DNA of 64,000 nucleotides from assembly GCF_016757215.1 (NCBI RefSeq), contig NZ_JAESIY010000008.1:248001-312000 (forward strand), given 5' to 3'. This document shows, piece by piece, positions 55,824 to 64,000 of the stretch. Each line of letters starts with the position of its first letter. The stretch's first letter is position 1. Under the pieces are notes generated by a model. It did not search any database and had not been told where the DNA came from. It saw only the letters and a program-made list of their open reading frames with translations. This DNA comes from Fulvivirga sediminis (lineage in GTDB: Bacteria > Bacteroidota > Bacteroidia > Cytophagales > Cyclobacteriaceae). Both the position numbers and the translations under genes were made by a program.

Positions 55824-57011
55824 ATGAAGTTAGGCAGGTCGTTTTTAATGGGGGGTAGGTTTCACATTACACTCCTTTCCTTTACATTTTTGATGGTCTT
55901 TGCAGTGCTTTTTCACTATAATGGTGTAAAGTATGTAAATGATTCTCATAGGTATATCGAATATGCAGAAAGTCTTAAGAATGGCTTCTATATAGAAGCT
56001 CACAACATCTGGTATTTTGGTTATGTGATCTTCATTTATCTCATCAATATTTTTGCAGGCAAATCGCAGTATCTTATCATAGTCATGGCGCAATACCTAC
56101 TGTGTTATTTCGCGCTCATACTATTGTATAAATCAGTTGTGCTATTGTTTAAAAATAGACTTTCAGGTCTTCTAGCAGGTTTTCTTTTTATTGCGCAAAT
56201 AGAAATAATAAGCTGGAGTTCTTACTTATTATGTGAGTCACTATACATAAGTATGATATGTTTTTCTTTATGGGCGGGTATTAGCTGGTTTCAGGGAAAG
56301 AGAAGTTGGAGGATGTTATTGTTGATGCTTTTTCTTTTTCTGTTCACTTTTATAAGCAAACCTACAGGCATAGCCTTGCTTGTAGGCATAGGAGCGCTGT
56401 TAGTCAGAGAGTTTTGGCGGAGGCTGAATAATCGGTGGATTAAGGCCATATGTCTTGCAGCTTCGCTGATTTCTTTATTGCTTTTGGTAAATCTGATGCT
56501 GTCAACTTTTACTCTTATGAGAGATTATCAGTCGGGAGAGATCATTTTTGCTATTAATACAGTTCCTTATCAGCCTTCATTTAAATATTTGATAGTAGAA
56601 GTACCACAGCATTTGAATATATTATCGGATCACTATCCTCCTTTAGTTCGTTTAGTGCATTTTATAGCGAGTAACTTTAATTATTGGATAAAAATAAGCT
56701 CGATAAAGGTATTTTATTTTATACTTCATATAAGGCCTTATTGGTCTTTATGGCACAATTTATATAGTCTAATATTACTTCTTCCTCTTTATTTGTTTTG
56801 TATTAAAGCTTTGTTTAATAAACTGTTGCCAGTAGAGGTCAGGTTGTTTTCAATTACATACATAGTCATCCATACCCTCACGGTTGGAATGACAACCGTA
56901 GATTGGGATGGTAGATTTTTAATGCCCGTATTGCCTGTAATATTTATACTTTCGTCCTATCAGATTATAGTGCAATTACAAGGTCGCTGTAGTTGGCTTA
57001 ATTATCAGTAA
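55824..57011 (+). CDS. Multi-pass membrane protein, glycosyltransferase-like
   Basis: 395 residues with about ten membrane spans. Features point to a GT-C type (PMT/ArnT-like) glycosyltransferase: an early extracytoplasmic segment with VNDSHRYIEYAESLKNGFYI after the first span, FISKPTGIALLVG in the middle and TTVDWDGRFLMPVLPVIFIL at the end. Enzymes of this kind transfer sugars from polyprenyl phosphate carriers. The acidic residues of loop one are not clear enough to be sure. Its 3' end overlaps the convergent gene at 56998 by 14 bases. Confidence 0.6.
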   Translation: MKLGRSFLMGGRFHITLLSFTFLMVFAVLFHYNGVKYVNDSHRYIEYAESLKNGFYIEAHNIWYFGYVIFIYLINIFAGKSQYLIIVMAQYLLCYFALILLYKSVVLLFKNRLSGLLAGFLFIAQIEIISWSSYLLCESLYISMICFSLWAGISWFQGKRSWRMLLLMLFLFLFTFISKPTGIALLVGIGALLVREFWRRLNNRWIKAICLAASLISLLLLVNLMLSTFTLMRDYQSGEIIFAINTVPYQPSFKYLIVEVPQHLNILSDHYPPLVRLVHFIASNFNYWIKISSIKVFYFILHIRPYWSLWHNLYSLILLLPLYLFCIKALFNKLLPVEVRLFSITYIVIHTLTVGMTTVDWDGRFLMPVLPVIFILSSYQIIVQLQGRCSWLNYQ

Positions 57012-57726
57012 GTATATGGTGTTGGGTGTGTCTTTTATTTACCACTAGTTTAAAGGTACTCTGAGAAAGCCCTACAGACATATAGGATAATAATGTATAT
57101 ATGAAATAAGACATGCCTACCATTTCTAACGTTTCTTCTACCGTACATAGTAAGCCGTAGGTTAGATCTTTACCTCCATTGCTAGAAACATAGCTGCTAC
57201 CTACCATTTCCATGCCTAGCGCTCCAAGAAGAAAAATAGCCGCTGAGACAATGAATTTTTTTGTGTAGCTCTTAGGTAAAGAAAAAAGGAATTTTATGTA
57301 GTAGATACCTATCAGTAAGAATATGATGCCGTAGGGTATGACCCAAGCATAATAAAACATTCCATCCAGGTTGAAAAAATAGCGCATAGGACCAATAAGA
57401 ATTTCGTGAATAGAAACCGCTTCATCTATAGCGAGAAATGCGAAAATAAGACCCAACCCAAACCATTGTTTATAATATGAACTTGCCTTCTTGCTTCTGG
57501 CAATGTAAATGAGTAGCACCGAAACACTTAGCAGTAATAGAGATGAAAAGTAACTAGGAATGTTTTGTTCAGTATCAAAATCAATTAATCTAATTACGTG
57601 CTCCTCCAAATCGGGGTATTCTGTAGTATACTTTACAATATTACCCACAATACTTAGAATTAACAGCAATATTACACAGGTGATGAGAGTGCGCAATACT
57701 TTTAGAGGGTGTAGTGTTACTTTCAT
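56998..57726 (-). CDS. Predicted membrane protein of unknown function
   Basis: 242 residues with about six or seven membrane spans (for example LITCVILLLILSIVGNIV ~13-30, SSLLLLSVSVLLIYIA ~61-76, GLGLIFAFLAIDEAVSIHEI ~91-110, WVIPYGIIFLLIGIYYI ~128-144, FIVSAAIFLLGALGMEMVG ~158-176). The acidic/His segment DEAVSIHE near 102-109 and ESxE-like TVEETLEMVGM near 203 sit in or next to helices and could bind metal. I do not recognise the family. It is convergent with, and overlaps, the preceding membrane gene. Confidence 0.65.
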   Translation of the reverse strand: MKVTLHPLKVLRTLITCVILLLILSIVGNIVKYTTEYPDLEEHVIRLIDFDTEQNIPSYFSSLLLLSVSVLLIYIARSKKASSYYKQWFGLGLIFAFLAIDEAVSIHEILIGPMRYFFNLDGMFYYAWVIPYGIIFLLIGIYYIKFLFSLPKSYTKKFIVSAAIFLLGALGMEMVGSSYVSSNGGKDLTYGLLCTVEETLEMVGMSYFIYTLLSYMSVGLSQSTFKLVVNKRHTQHHILTDN

Positions 57727-57896
57727 GCGAAATAGATTAAAGTTTAACCAATAATAAGACGATTGTATGAATTTAATAATCTCTTAACAAATTCTTAACA
57801 TCAGCAAGTGTTTTTAGTTATAAATAATTTAATAACAAGGTCTATAATTAAAATAAATATTGCTTAAATTATGTCTTGTAATAATTGCCTTCTCTC

Positions 57897-58667
57897 ATGG
57901 ACAAAACATATTACCTACACAGAATTCAGTCTGAATTCCCCTTCTTGCAAGATTTGAAGTTCAAGACACGCCTTTTTCTAAACAGATTAATGAATAAGGT
58001 ACATGATCAAGATTTTGAAGCCATACGGCTGTTTTTTAATGAGCCGGGAAAAACATTTGTGGATATTGGAGCGAACAGAGGAGAGGCGGTAAATTCTATA
58101 TTTACCTGTTGCCCTTCTGCTAAAATAGTCGCTTTTGAGCCTAATAAATTTATTTATGATAAGCTGCTAGTTGGAGTAAGAAAGGATAAGAGAAGACATT
58201 TTATGGCTTACAATTATGGTCTTTCCAGTAAAAGTGGAGATTTCACCTTATATGTTCCTTATTATAAGAAGTTCATGTATGATGGTTTGGCAAGTTTGCA
58301 TTTTGAAAATGCAAGTGATTGGTTGGAAAATAGAATGTGGTATTATAATCCTAAGCACTTATCAGTGAAAGAATGTAAGGTGCAATTGAAGTGTTTGGAT
58401 GATTTTAAACTCAACCCATATTTTGTAAAAATAGATGTTCAAGGCCACGAAATTGAAGTGCTTAAAGGAGCGAGAAAAACACTTGAGACAAATAAGCCTG
58501 TGCTTTTAGTTGAATCTCCTGATGATGCAGTGGTGCAGTTTATGACAGAACTGGGCTATGATTACTTTATGTATTCTCAGGGAAAATTTTTTAAACATGA
58601 AATGGGGTCTGTAAATACCTTCTTCATTCATGAAGTTACTGCTGATAAACTGCCTATGGCAAGCTGA
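57897..58667 (+). CDS. FkbM family methyltransferase
   Basis: 256 residues from ATG 57897; an in-frame TTG four codons upstream is less likely. The SAM-binding motif TFVDIGANRGEAV (~54-66), the acidic loop VAFEPN (~80) and the FkbM-type C-terminal segment FVKIDVQGHEIEVLKGARKT (~180-200) are present. FkbM-type enzymes O-methylate sugars or small molecules, often on surface polysaccharides. The proximity of a possible glycosyltransferase and membrane proteins would fit a surface glycan, but no full cluster is present. Confidence 0.88.
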   Translation: MDKTYYLHRIQSEFPFLQDLKFKTRLFLNRLMNKVHDQDFEAIRLFFNEPGKTFVDIGANRGEAVNSIFTCCPSAKIVAFEPNKFIYDKLLVGVRKDKRRHFMAYNYGLSSKSGDFTLYVPYYKKFMYDGLASLHFENASDWLENRMWYYNPKHLSVKECKVQLKCLDDFKLNPYFVKIDVQGHEIEVLKGARKTLETNKPVLLVESPDDAVVQFMTELGYDYFMYSQGKFFKHEMGSVNTFFIHEVTADKLPMAS

Positions 58668-58688
58668 ATAAACTTTTGTTTATTTTTT
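58667..58688 (+). terminator. Terminator overlapping the FkbM stop codon
   Basis: AATAAAC / GTTTATT stem with TTTT loop and a T run at 58683-58688. The left arm begins with the last base of the stop codon. The stem is AT-rich and therefore weak. Confidence 0.5.
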
Positions 58689-58758
58689 CTTTTATTTAAC
58701 TTTTCCGAGGTCGGTCTGTTATTAATAATAGCTATGTAAAATTAAAATAGATATAATT

Positions 58759-60159
58759 ATGGCAGAAGTAACTATAGAGCAGGAGGTATTTAAGACGATT
58801 AATCCTGCCACAGGAAAAGAAATAAATAACTATCCAAAAATGTCTGACAGAGAAGCTGAAGAGGCTGTGAATAGATGCCATGAAGCATTTTTGTCATGGA
58901 AGCTGGAGTCAGTAGAAGAAAGAGCTAAAATAATTGCCGCAATCGGTGAAAAGCTTACAGAACGCAAACAGGAGCTAGCCAAGCTCATGACTAGCGAGAT
59001 GGGTAAGCTTGTAAAACATGGAGAGCAGGAAGTAGATCTTTGTGCTGCCATTTGTAAATGGACTTCAGAAAATGGCCCTGAGCAATTGAAAGATGAGGAA
59101 AGGGAGTTGCCCAACGGAGGTAGAGGCGTAGTAACTTACTCTCCAATTGGTGTTATTTACGGTATTCAGCCTTGGAACTTTCCAGCTTACCAGGTGGTGA
59201 GATATGCTATTGCTAACCTAATGGCTGGTAATGGTGTGTTACTGAAGCATGCGGAATCAGTTACTGGTTCAGCTCTATTGCTCTCAGAGATATTTGAAGA
59301 AGCAGGTTTGCCGGAAGATCTTTTTACAGTTTTAATAATTGATCATGATCAATCAGATGAGGTTATTAAAAATGATAAGGTAAGAGGTATTACGCTTACA
59401 GGTAGCTCTAATGCCGGTAGAATAGTGGCAGAGCAGGCAGCCAATCAGCTCAAGAAAACCGTAATGGAGTTAGGCTCTAACGATGCCTACATCGTTTTAG
59501 CAGATGCAGACCTAGATAATGCAGTGAAAATGTGTGTTATGGGTAGAACTTATAACAATGGAGAGGTTTGTGTAGCGGCTAAAAGGTTTGTTGTGGTAGA
59601 TGAAATCTACGAAGATTTTAAAAAGGCCTTTGTTGAAAAAATGAAAGCATTGAAAATTGGTGATCCTACCAGCGATGATGTGCAAATAGGTCCGATGTCA
59701 CGAAAAGATCTTAGAGATGATCTACATGATCAGGTGAAGGAGAGTGTAGAGAAAGGTGCTAATGTGTTATGTGGAGGTGAAATTCCTGATGATGAAGGTT
59801 TTTATTATCCTGCTACAGTGCTTGACAATGTGCAGCCTGGTCAGCCTGCTTATGATGATGAGCTTTTTGGGCCAGTAGCCTCATTAATTAGAGCGAAAGA
59901 TGATGAAGATGCTATGAGAATAGCTAATGATAGCCGATTTGGTTTAGGAGGAGGTATATTCACGAAAGATGTGAAAAAAGCCACTGAATTAGCTAAGCAT
60001 CATTTTGATACAGGTATGATATTTATCAATGGTTTTGGCTTAGCCCAGCCGAACATGCCTTTCGGAGGTGTGAAAAATTCAGGGTACGGTCGTGAGCATG
60101 GAGGTTTTGGTATGAAGGAATTCGTTAATGCCAAGGCAATTAATATAATGCAAGAATAA
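58759..60159 (+). CDS. Aldehyde dehydrogenase, succinate-semialdehyde type
   Basis: 466-residue NAD(P)-dependent aldehyde dehydrogenase. Cofactor motif IQPWNFPAYQ (~137), ITLTGSSNAGR (~213), the general base Glu in VMELGSNDAYIVLADAD (~236), catalytic Cys271 in NNGEVCVAAKR and the late motif ELFGPVASLIRAK are intact. Length and motif forms match the short succinate-semialdehyde dehydrogenase (Sad/GabD-like) group, which oxidises succinate semialdehyde and related aldehydes. No GABA transaminase is nearby. Monocistronic with its own terminator. Confidence 0.88.
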   Translation: MAEVTIEQEVFKTINPATGKEINNYPKMSDREAEEAVNRCHEAFLSWKLESVEERAKIIAAIGEKLTERKQELAKLMTSEMGKLVKHGEQEVDLCAAICKWTSENGPEQLKDEERELPNGGRGVVTYSPIGVIYGIQPWNFPAYQVVRYAIANLMAGNGVLLKHAESVTGSALLLSEIFEEAGLPEDLFTVLIIDHDQSDEVIKNDKVRGITLTGSSNAGRIVAEQAANQLKKTVMELGSNDAYIVLADADLDNAVKMCVMGRTYNNGEVCVAAKRFVVVDEIYEDFKKAFVEKMKALKIGDPTSDDVQIGPMSRKDLRDDLHDQVKESVEKGANVLCGGEIPDDEGFYYPATVLDNVQPGQPAYDDELFGPVASLIRAKDDEDAMRIANDSRFGLGGGIFTKDVKKATELAKHHFDTGMIFINGFGLAQPNMPFGGVKNSGYGREHGGFGMKEFVNAKAINIMQE

Positions 60160-60166
60160 AATGTTT

Positions 60167-60207
60167 GGTTGCATAGAGAGGACAGTCTTCTTTATGCAAC
60201 CTTTTTT
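60167..60207 (+). terminator. Terminator of the aldehyde dehydrogenase gene
   Basis: Stem GGTTGCATA / TATGCAACC with a 17-base loop, followed by six T. It lies in the gap to the convergent Crp/Fnr gene. Confidence 0.85.
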
Positions 60208-60218
60208 ATAATAAAAAT

Positions 60219-60797
60219 CTATCCTTCCTCATTTGTAAGCCCTTCTTTACCTGATAATTGAAGCAAAATTCTGTTAAGACTTCGTAAAGTAATGCCTAAG
60301 TAATTGGCCATATCTTGCTTAGAGATGATGTTAAATAAGTCAGGTGTTTCATTCAATATTTTCATTAAACTATTTTCTGTCGCATGCGAACCCTGAAAAG
60401 CATGTCTTTGCGCTTTGTAGCTTATTTTTTGGGCTAAAGAGTTCATGATCAGCTGATTGAATTGAGGATCACTGTTAAGTAAATTGGCAAAATCCTTATG
60501 GGGAAGCTGGTATATGTGAAGTTCTTGGAGTGCCTCTATAGAACAAAAGCTCACAGTATGTGTGAAGAACTCTATTTCACCAAATATTTCCCCAGCCCCG
60601 AAAAATTCCTGAATAAAATCCTTTCCATTGGCTTCTGAGCGATAACATTTCACTAAGCCTGACTGAATAATAGATATGTGATTCACATTTTTATTCTGAG
60701 AAAGTATAATCTCTCCCTTATTAAATTCCTTCGTAATAAATACTTCACTCAGGTTTTGAGATATGTATTTTAAAATATTTTTGTTTTCTCTAATCAT
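60219..60797 (-). CDS. Crp/Fnr family transcriptional regulator
   Basis: 192 residues from ATG 60797; an in-frame TTG would add six. The N-terminal cyclic-nucleotide-binding-like beta barrel (~10-115) includes NKGEIILSQN, IIQSGLVKCYRSE and FGEIEFF. The C-terminal winged helix (~130-185) has the recognition helix ISKQDMANYLGITLRSLNRI. No cysteine cluster is seen at the N-terminus, so it is not an Fnr-type iron-sulfur sensor; the ligand is unknown. It is divergent to the HD hydrolase gene with an 80-base shared promoter region, so it may control that gene or itself. Confidence 0.9.
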   Translation of the reverse strand: MIRENKNILKYISQNLSEVFITKEFNKGEIILSQNKNVNHISIIQSGLVKCYRSEANGKDFIQEFFGAGEIFGEIEFFTHTVSFCSIEALQELHIYQLPHKDFANLLNSDPQFNQLIMNSLAQKISYKAQRHAFQGSHATENSLMKILNETPDLFNIISKQDMANYLGITLRSLNRILLQLSGKEGLTNEEG

Positions 60798-60877
60798 TTT
60801 TGAGCCTTGGGACAAATGTCCTTTTTAGTAAAAATAAATTAATGTCTCTTTGTAGCACATTTAATCGATTGAAATTT

Positions 60878-61471
60878 ATGAATATGGAAAGATTGTTAAA
60901 GCAAATAGAGTTTATAAAGCAGATTGATCAGCTGAAATATATCGCCAGAAAAACTAAGCTATTTAATAGTGATCGTCATGAAAATGATGCGGAACACAGC
61001 TGGCACCTCGCTATGATGGCTATGGTTTTGCTAGAGCATGCCAATGAAGAGGTGGATTTGTTAAAAGTAATAAAGATGGTACTCATTCATGATATTGTAG
61101 AGATAGATGCTGGAGACACTTTTTTATACGATACCAGCAAAGATCATGTGAATACAGAAGAAGAACTGGTGGCAGCTAATAGAATTTTCGGATTGTTGCC
61201 GGAGGATCAAGCTGAGGAGTTTATAGCTATTTGGAGAGAATTTGAGGCAGCTGAAACCAAAGAAGCTAAGTTTGCCAAGACTCTGGATCGCTTTGAGCCA
61301 GTTTTACAAAATTTATCCAACCAAGGCGGTACCTGGGCAGAGTATGATGTAGAGCTATCAAGGATTTTTCAAAAAATCGGGGTTATAGAAAATGGCTCTG
61401 ACTTTATTTGGGAATATACCAAAGAAGAAGTACAGCAATGTGCTGAGAAAGGTATTATTCGTAATAAATGA
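60878..61471 (+). CDS. HD-domain hydrolase, YfbR/HDDC2-like
   Basis: 197 residues from ATG 60878 (ATG 60884 also possible; the longer frame from 60800 lies in the promoter region). The HD metal site is visible as His40 in ENDAEHSWH and His71-Asp72 in VLIHDIVEIDAGD, with a later Asp near the KFAKTLDRFEPVL helix. This subgroup includes 5'-deoxynucleotidases acting on dNMPs. A housekeeping nucleotide-salvage role is likely but not proven. Ends at a terminator hairpin. Confidence 0.88.
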   Translation: MNMERLLKQIEFIKQIDQLKYIARKTKLFNSDRHENDAEHSWHLAMMAMVLLEHANEEVDLLKVIKMVLIHDIVEIDAGDTFLYDTSKDHVNTEEELVAANRIFGLLPEDQAEEFIAIWREFEAAETKEAKFAKTLDRFEPVLQNLSNQGGTWAEYDVELSRIFQKIGVIENGSDFIWEYTKEEVQQCAEKGIIRNK

Positions 61472-61486
61472 AGGAATGCAGGTTGG

Positions 61487-61528
61487 AAAAGGCAGTGGCT
61501 AAGAAAGTTTAACCAATAGCCTTTTTTT
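61487..61528 (+). terminator. Terminator of the HD hydrolase gene
   Basis: AAAGGC plus TGG pair with CCA plus GCCTTT around a loop, followed by seven T (61522-61528). Confidence 0.65.
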
Positions 61529-61531
61529 GAT

Positions 61532-61614
61532 TTAAATATTAATCTTCTTATCAAACTCATTAAGCTGTAGGGAGATGTTGATCATTTCATATGTCTTTGC
61601 CAGAGTTTTTTGTA
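61532..61614 (-). pseudogene. Remnant of a sensor-kinase C-terminus
   Basis: The minus strand encodes about 27 residues (IQKTLAKTYEMINISLQL continuing to NEFDKKINI and a stop), preceded by an in-frame stop. It matches the C-terminus of the sensor gene at 63084 (EKTTKSFSVVLKDISLQL continuing to NEFDKKIDDN). Of this, 36 bases are identical (61541-61576 and 63096-63131). It is the tail of a lost paralogue. Confidence 0.65.
61541..61576. repeat. 36-bp direct repeat, left copy
   Basis: Identical over 36 bases to 63096-63131 in the same orientation. The two copies flank the lipoprotein and outer-membrane protein genes (about 1.5 kb). The rest of the gap 61615-61886 is very AT-rich, with no other feature recognised. 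Confidence 0.85.
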
Positions 61615-61886
61615 TCTATATTTTCTTCTCTATTCTAAGTCCTTTTTAAAATACTTAAGGAAGTACCTTTAATGGTTTGAAATAAAATTGGCACTAATTG
61701 TCTTTTTTTTAATTGTTTAATTGTCAGATTTTTAGTTTTGTAACCTATTTATTTTTTGAAGTTAAATAGTGGAATCGTGTTTAATGCATGGTTGTTGATT
61801 TGATTTCAATATTACATTTAAGCTTATCTATATTATACTATTTATATATAGTAGGTGCTATTTTTAAAATTAAATAAAATTAAAAA

Positions 61887-62324
61887 ATGAAAAGGTATAA
61901 GGCTTTAATTCTTCTGTTACTGATCGTACTGTTCTCTTCATGCGGAGAAGATGATGACCCTCAAGCTAATAATGAAACAGGATATAAAGTGAAGCATATC
62001 AATCATTTGATTTACACTGTTTTAGGAGATAATCAGAAGGGGAGACCTGGAGAATTTTTAGATAAGGGTATTCAGCTAAGTGTTAGGCGATATAGGGGTG
62101 ATCTTACAAGCAGACAATATTCATTTTATTTGGATGATACTACAGGGTATATTGAGCTGTGTCCGTCTGATATACTTATAGATAGTGTAAGCATCTTTTG
62201 GAGACTAGGCACTAGAGACGAAGTTCAATACCTAACTATAACTGATGAGCTAAACTGTGATGAGAATTGGAATTGTGAGCCACAACAAATTTTCAGAGTT
62301 AAGGCTACTGCTGTTAAACCTTGA
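61887..62324 (+). CDS. Small lipoprotein of unknown function
   Basis: 145 residues with a clear lipoprotein signal (MKRYKALILLLLIVLFSSC, Cys19) followed by an acidic linker GEDDDP. The mature part is rich in beta strands; two cysteine positions near the end (ELNCDENWNCEPQQ) could form a disulfide. No family recognised. It is 49 bases upstream of a beta-barrel gene in the same direction, and the two probably form an operon. They are flanked by a 36-bp direct repeat. Confidence 0.75.
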   Translation: MKRYKALILLLLIVLFSSCGEDDDPQANNETGYKVKHINHLIYTVLGDNQKGRPGEFLDKGIQLSVRRYRGDLTSRQYSFYLDDTTGYIELCPSDILIDSVSIFWRLGTRDEVQYLTITDELNCDENWNCEPQQIFRVKATAVKP

Positions 62325-62373
62325 TGAAAAACAATATTTATAACTTTTAATAAACCCAATAGATTAATTCAAA

Positions 62374-63078
62374 ATGAAAAAAATAATACCGATTTTTTTA
62401 ATGCTTCTATCAGTTAGTGTTTGGGCGCAAGATGCCAGTACGGAAGAGGGAAAAGATACGATTCAATTCAGGCCTATAGCAGGTGAAAAAACGCTTGAAC
62501 TTCAATTTGCTCCATTCGGAGATGATCCAATAAGTATAAATGGAATAAAAATGAGGTGGTTTAAATCAGAAAGGAAAGCTTTTAGATTAACAGCTAATCT
62601 AGGTTTTGTTACTAGTAAAGACATTACTCAGCAAGAGGATGATGACTTGGGGTTAAAGGAATTGGCAAGTAGAAATTCTAATTTAGATATTAGTCTGAAG
62701 CCAGGATTTGAAAAGCACTTGAAAGGAACTGAGAAATTGTCTCCTTATTTTGGGGGAGAGGTCGACTTGATGTATAGAAGGACCAAGATGAAAGGCGAGT
62801 TCCAAGAGGGGGAATCAGTGTACTACAATGAAATAATAAATGAAGGAGGCTTTTTTAGAGTAGGACTTAATGCCATTGCCGGATTTGATTTTTATGTAGC
62901 AAAAAAATTATACTTGGGGGCTGAGGTTGGTTATGGTGTTAGCTTCAGAAAAGACCTTTCTGTAAAGCTTAAAAGCAATTATGAAGATTTTGAAGAGCCA
63001 GAACCTGCTAAGGATGGGTTTTCATTTGCTGCGGGAGCATTTACAGAAGCTCAAATCAGGTTAGGGTATACCTTTTAA
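62374..63078 (+). CDS. Outer-membrane beta-barrel protein
   Basis: 234 residues with a signal peptide (cleavage at VWAQ) and a predicted beta barrel: alternating strands such as AFRLTANLGFVTS, YFGGEVDLMYRR, RVGLNAIAGFDFYVAKKLYLGAEVG-type repeats of aromatic and glycine residues, and the C-terminal strand AQIRLGYTF ending in Phe, as usual for outer-membrane barrels. This resembles the general Bacteroidota outer-membrane beta-barrel families. Function unknown; likely partner of the lipoprotein just upstream. Confidence 0.75.
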   Translation: MKKIIPIFLMLLSVSVWAQDASTEEGKDTIQFRPIAGEKTLELQFAPFGDDPISINGIKMRWFKSERKAFRLTANLGFVTSKDITQQEDDDLGLKELASRNSNLDISLKPGFEKHLKGTEKLSPYFGGEVDLMYRRTKMKGEFQEGESVYYNEIINEGGFFRVGLNAIAGFDFYVAKKLYLGAEVGYGVSFRKDLSVKLKSNYEDFEEPEPAKDGFSFAAGAFTEAQIRLGYTF

Positions 63079-63083
63079 AGATA

Positions 63084-64000
63084 TTAATTATCATCAATCT
63101 TCTTATCAAACTCATTAAGCTGTAGGGAGATATCCTTTAAAACCACAGAGAAACTCTTTGTGGTTTTTTCTAGATGTTCAATAATTTCTTCTTTTTGCTT
63201 GTGAGTAGTTCTTTCATCATTAAAAAGATTCAGCAAGCCCACCAAAGTAGTGTATGGTGCTCTGATATCATGCGCGAGATTGTGCTGGTATTGAGATATT
63301 TGTTTTAATGAAGCCTTCAGCTCTTGAGTTCTTTGATGAATCAATAATTCTAGGTTAGTGTTAAACTTTGTGATTTCCTGATTCTTTTCTTCTAGGAGTT
63401 GGTTTTGATAAGCGATTTTATCTCTTTGTTGATCTGATTTCTTCTTCTGGAGTGCGATTATGTTGTTTCTATTTTTTATGCGAGTGTAAGCTTTGTAGCT
63501 AACGGCAATAAGAATGATTAATAATATTAATAAACTGAGAAGTAAAAATTGTTGAATTTTTGCTGACTTCAACTTTTCTTCCTGTTTGAAAATAAGCAAC
63601 TCATGCATTTCTTTTTGGGCTGCAAAGGCGGCGCTATCAGCTGCAGCTTGTTTTTCATACTGATATTTATATCGCTGGTTTACTACTACTTCAGTGTTTC
63701 TTGCGCTTTCCAGTGAGTCTTTTGTGCTGGAATATAGCTCTAGCATAGTTAAGGCATCGTCATATTTTGATTGTTGCTTGTAGCTTTTATAAAGTATTTC
63801 GGCTGCATCTTCTATTTCAATGGCTGAGTTGATGTTTTGAGCCTGTTTTAGTGCTCTTTGTCCAAAAGAAATGGCACTGTCATAATTTTTGAGTTCGTAG
63901 TAAGCGTATGCAAAGTCATTTAAAGCATGGGTTACACCTACTTGATCATGAAGCTGACTGATGATTTGATAACTTTTGCTATAGTACTCTAAAGCTTTAT
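63084..64000 (-). CDS. TPR sensor with histidine-kinase dimerisation domain, partial
   Basis: The frame is open to the right edge of the window, so the N-terminus is missing; at least 304 residues are visible. TPR helices (ALNDFAYAYYELKNYDSAIS; AEILYKSYKQQSKYDDA) precede one membrane span (FLLLSLLILLIILIAVSYKAY). A coiled coil and a HisKA helix pair with the H-box LAHDIRAPYTTLVGL (His codon 63270-63272) follow. It ends right after the second HisKA helix (ISLQLNEFDKKIDDN) with no HATPase domain, so it cannot autophosphorylate by itself. A remnant at 61532 ends at the same point. Confidence 0.85.
   Translation of the reverse strand, partial: KALEYYSKSYQIISQLHDQVGVTHALNDFAYAYYELKNYDSAISFGQRALKQAQNINSAIEIEDAAEILYKSYKQQSKYDDALTMLELYSSTKDSLESARNTEVVVNQRYKYQYEKQAAADSAAFAAQKEMHELLIFKQEEKLKSAKIQQFLLLSLLILLIILIAVSYKAYTRIKNRNNIIALQKKKSDQQRDKIAYQNQLLEEKNQEITKFNTNLELLIHQRTQELKASLKQISQYQHNLAHDIRAPYTTLVGLLNLFNDERTTHKQKEEIIEHLEKTTKSFSVVLKDISLQLNEFDKKIDDN
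63096..63131. repeat. 36-bp direct repeat, right copy
   Basis: Lies within the 3' end of the sensor gene and is identical to 61541-61576. It encodes ISLQLNEFDKKI on the minus strand. Confidence 0.85.

Noticed and set aside
56998-57011. 14-base convergent overlap as sign of a misannotated gene
   Set aside because: Both proteins have clear membrane-span patterns through their ends, and small 3' overlaps are common.
60861-60873. TTAATCGATTGA upstream of the HD hydrolase as another copy of the CAZyme operator
   Set aside because: It differs at several positions and lies between unrelated housekeeping genes.

Overview
The window looks like chromosomal DNA of a Bacteroidota bacterium of the Cytophagales type. 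A Fulvivirga-like relative is my guess from gene content, not from a search. The DNA is AT-rich. Many secreted proteins carry type IX secretion (T9SS) C-terminal sorting domains of both type A and type B. There are two PorP/SprF outer-membrane proteins, gliding-type PKD adhesins, and promoters of the Bacteroidota TAnnTTTG kind without obvious Shine-Dalgarno sites.

Layout. 0-6 kb: housekeeping genes on the minus strand (DUF5683, parB, parA, yidC, pyrG). 6.3-18.4 kb: a 3657-residue adhesin with eleven tandem ~105-residue repeats, followed by a PorP/SprF partner. 18.5-20.7 kb: CCA-adding enzyme and a TPR protein. 20.7-22.7 kb: secreted GH5 glucanase with a fascin-like module. 23.4-30.4 kb: tightly packed operon of PKD adhesin, PorP/SprF and a PorE-like TPR/PD40/OmpA protein. 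30.7-34.1 kb: decayed accessory region with direct repeats, tiny lipoprotein ORFs and a TPR pseudogene with an in-frame amber codon. 34.2-42.7 kb: alpha-mannan locus (GH125 plus three GH92). 42.7-46.8 kb: a tandem array of nine near-identical promoter-to-terminator units, read here as a family of ~62-nt small RNAs, split by an SH3-domain lipoprotein gene and followed by two unrelated sRNA-like units. 47.6-54.3 kb: secreted hydrolases (M57-like protease, HExxH protease, GH16 and GH64 beta-1,3-glucanases, three of them sharing a near-identical CBM6 and sorting tail). 55-64 kb: SDR, glycosyltransferase-like membrane protein, FkbM methyltransferase, aldehyde dehydrogenase, Crp/Fnr regulator, HD hydrolase, a lipoprotein/outer-membrane pair, and the 3' part of a TPR sensor with a histidine-kinase dimerisation domain but no ATPase domain.

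How the genes fit together. The enzymes would suit attack on fungal or yeast-like walls: GH92/GH125 for alpha-mannan, GH16/GH64 for beta-1,3-glucan, and proteases for mannoproteins. One GH92 has Gln where the general-acid Glu is expected, a change reported for an enzyme acting on mannose-1-phosphate caps. No SusC/SusD pair is present. A shared operator-like palindrome (TAAATCGGTTTA type) lies upstream of GH125, one GH92 and GH16.

The best candidate for an undescribed system is the small-RNA array at 42.8-46.8 kb. Its core is essentially invariant across nine copies, its one variable stem position keeps base pairing, and each copy has its own promoter-like sequence and intrinsic terminator.
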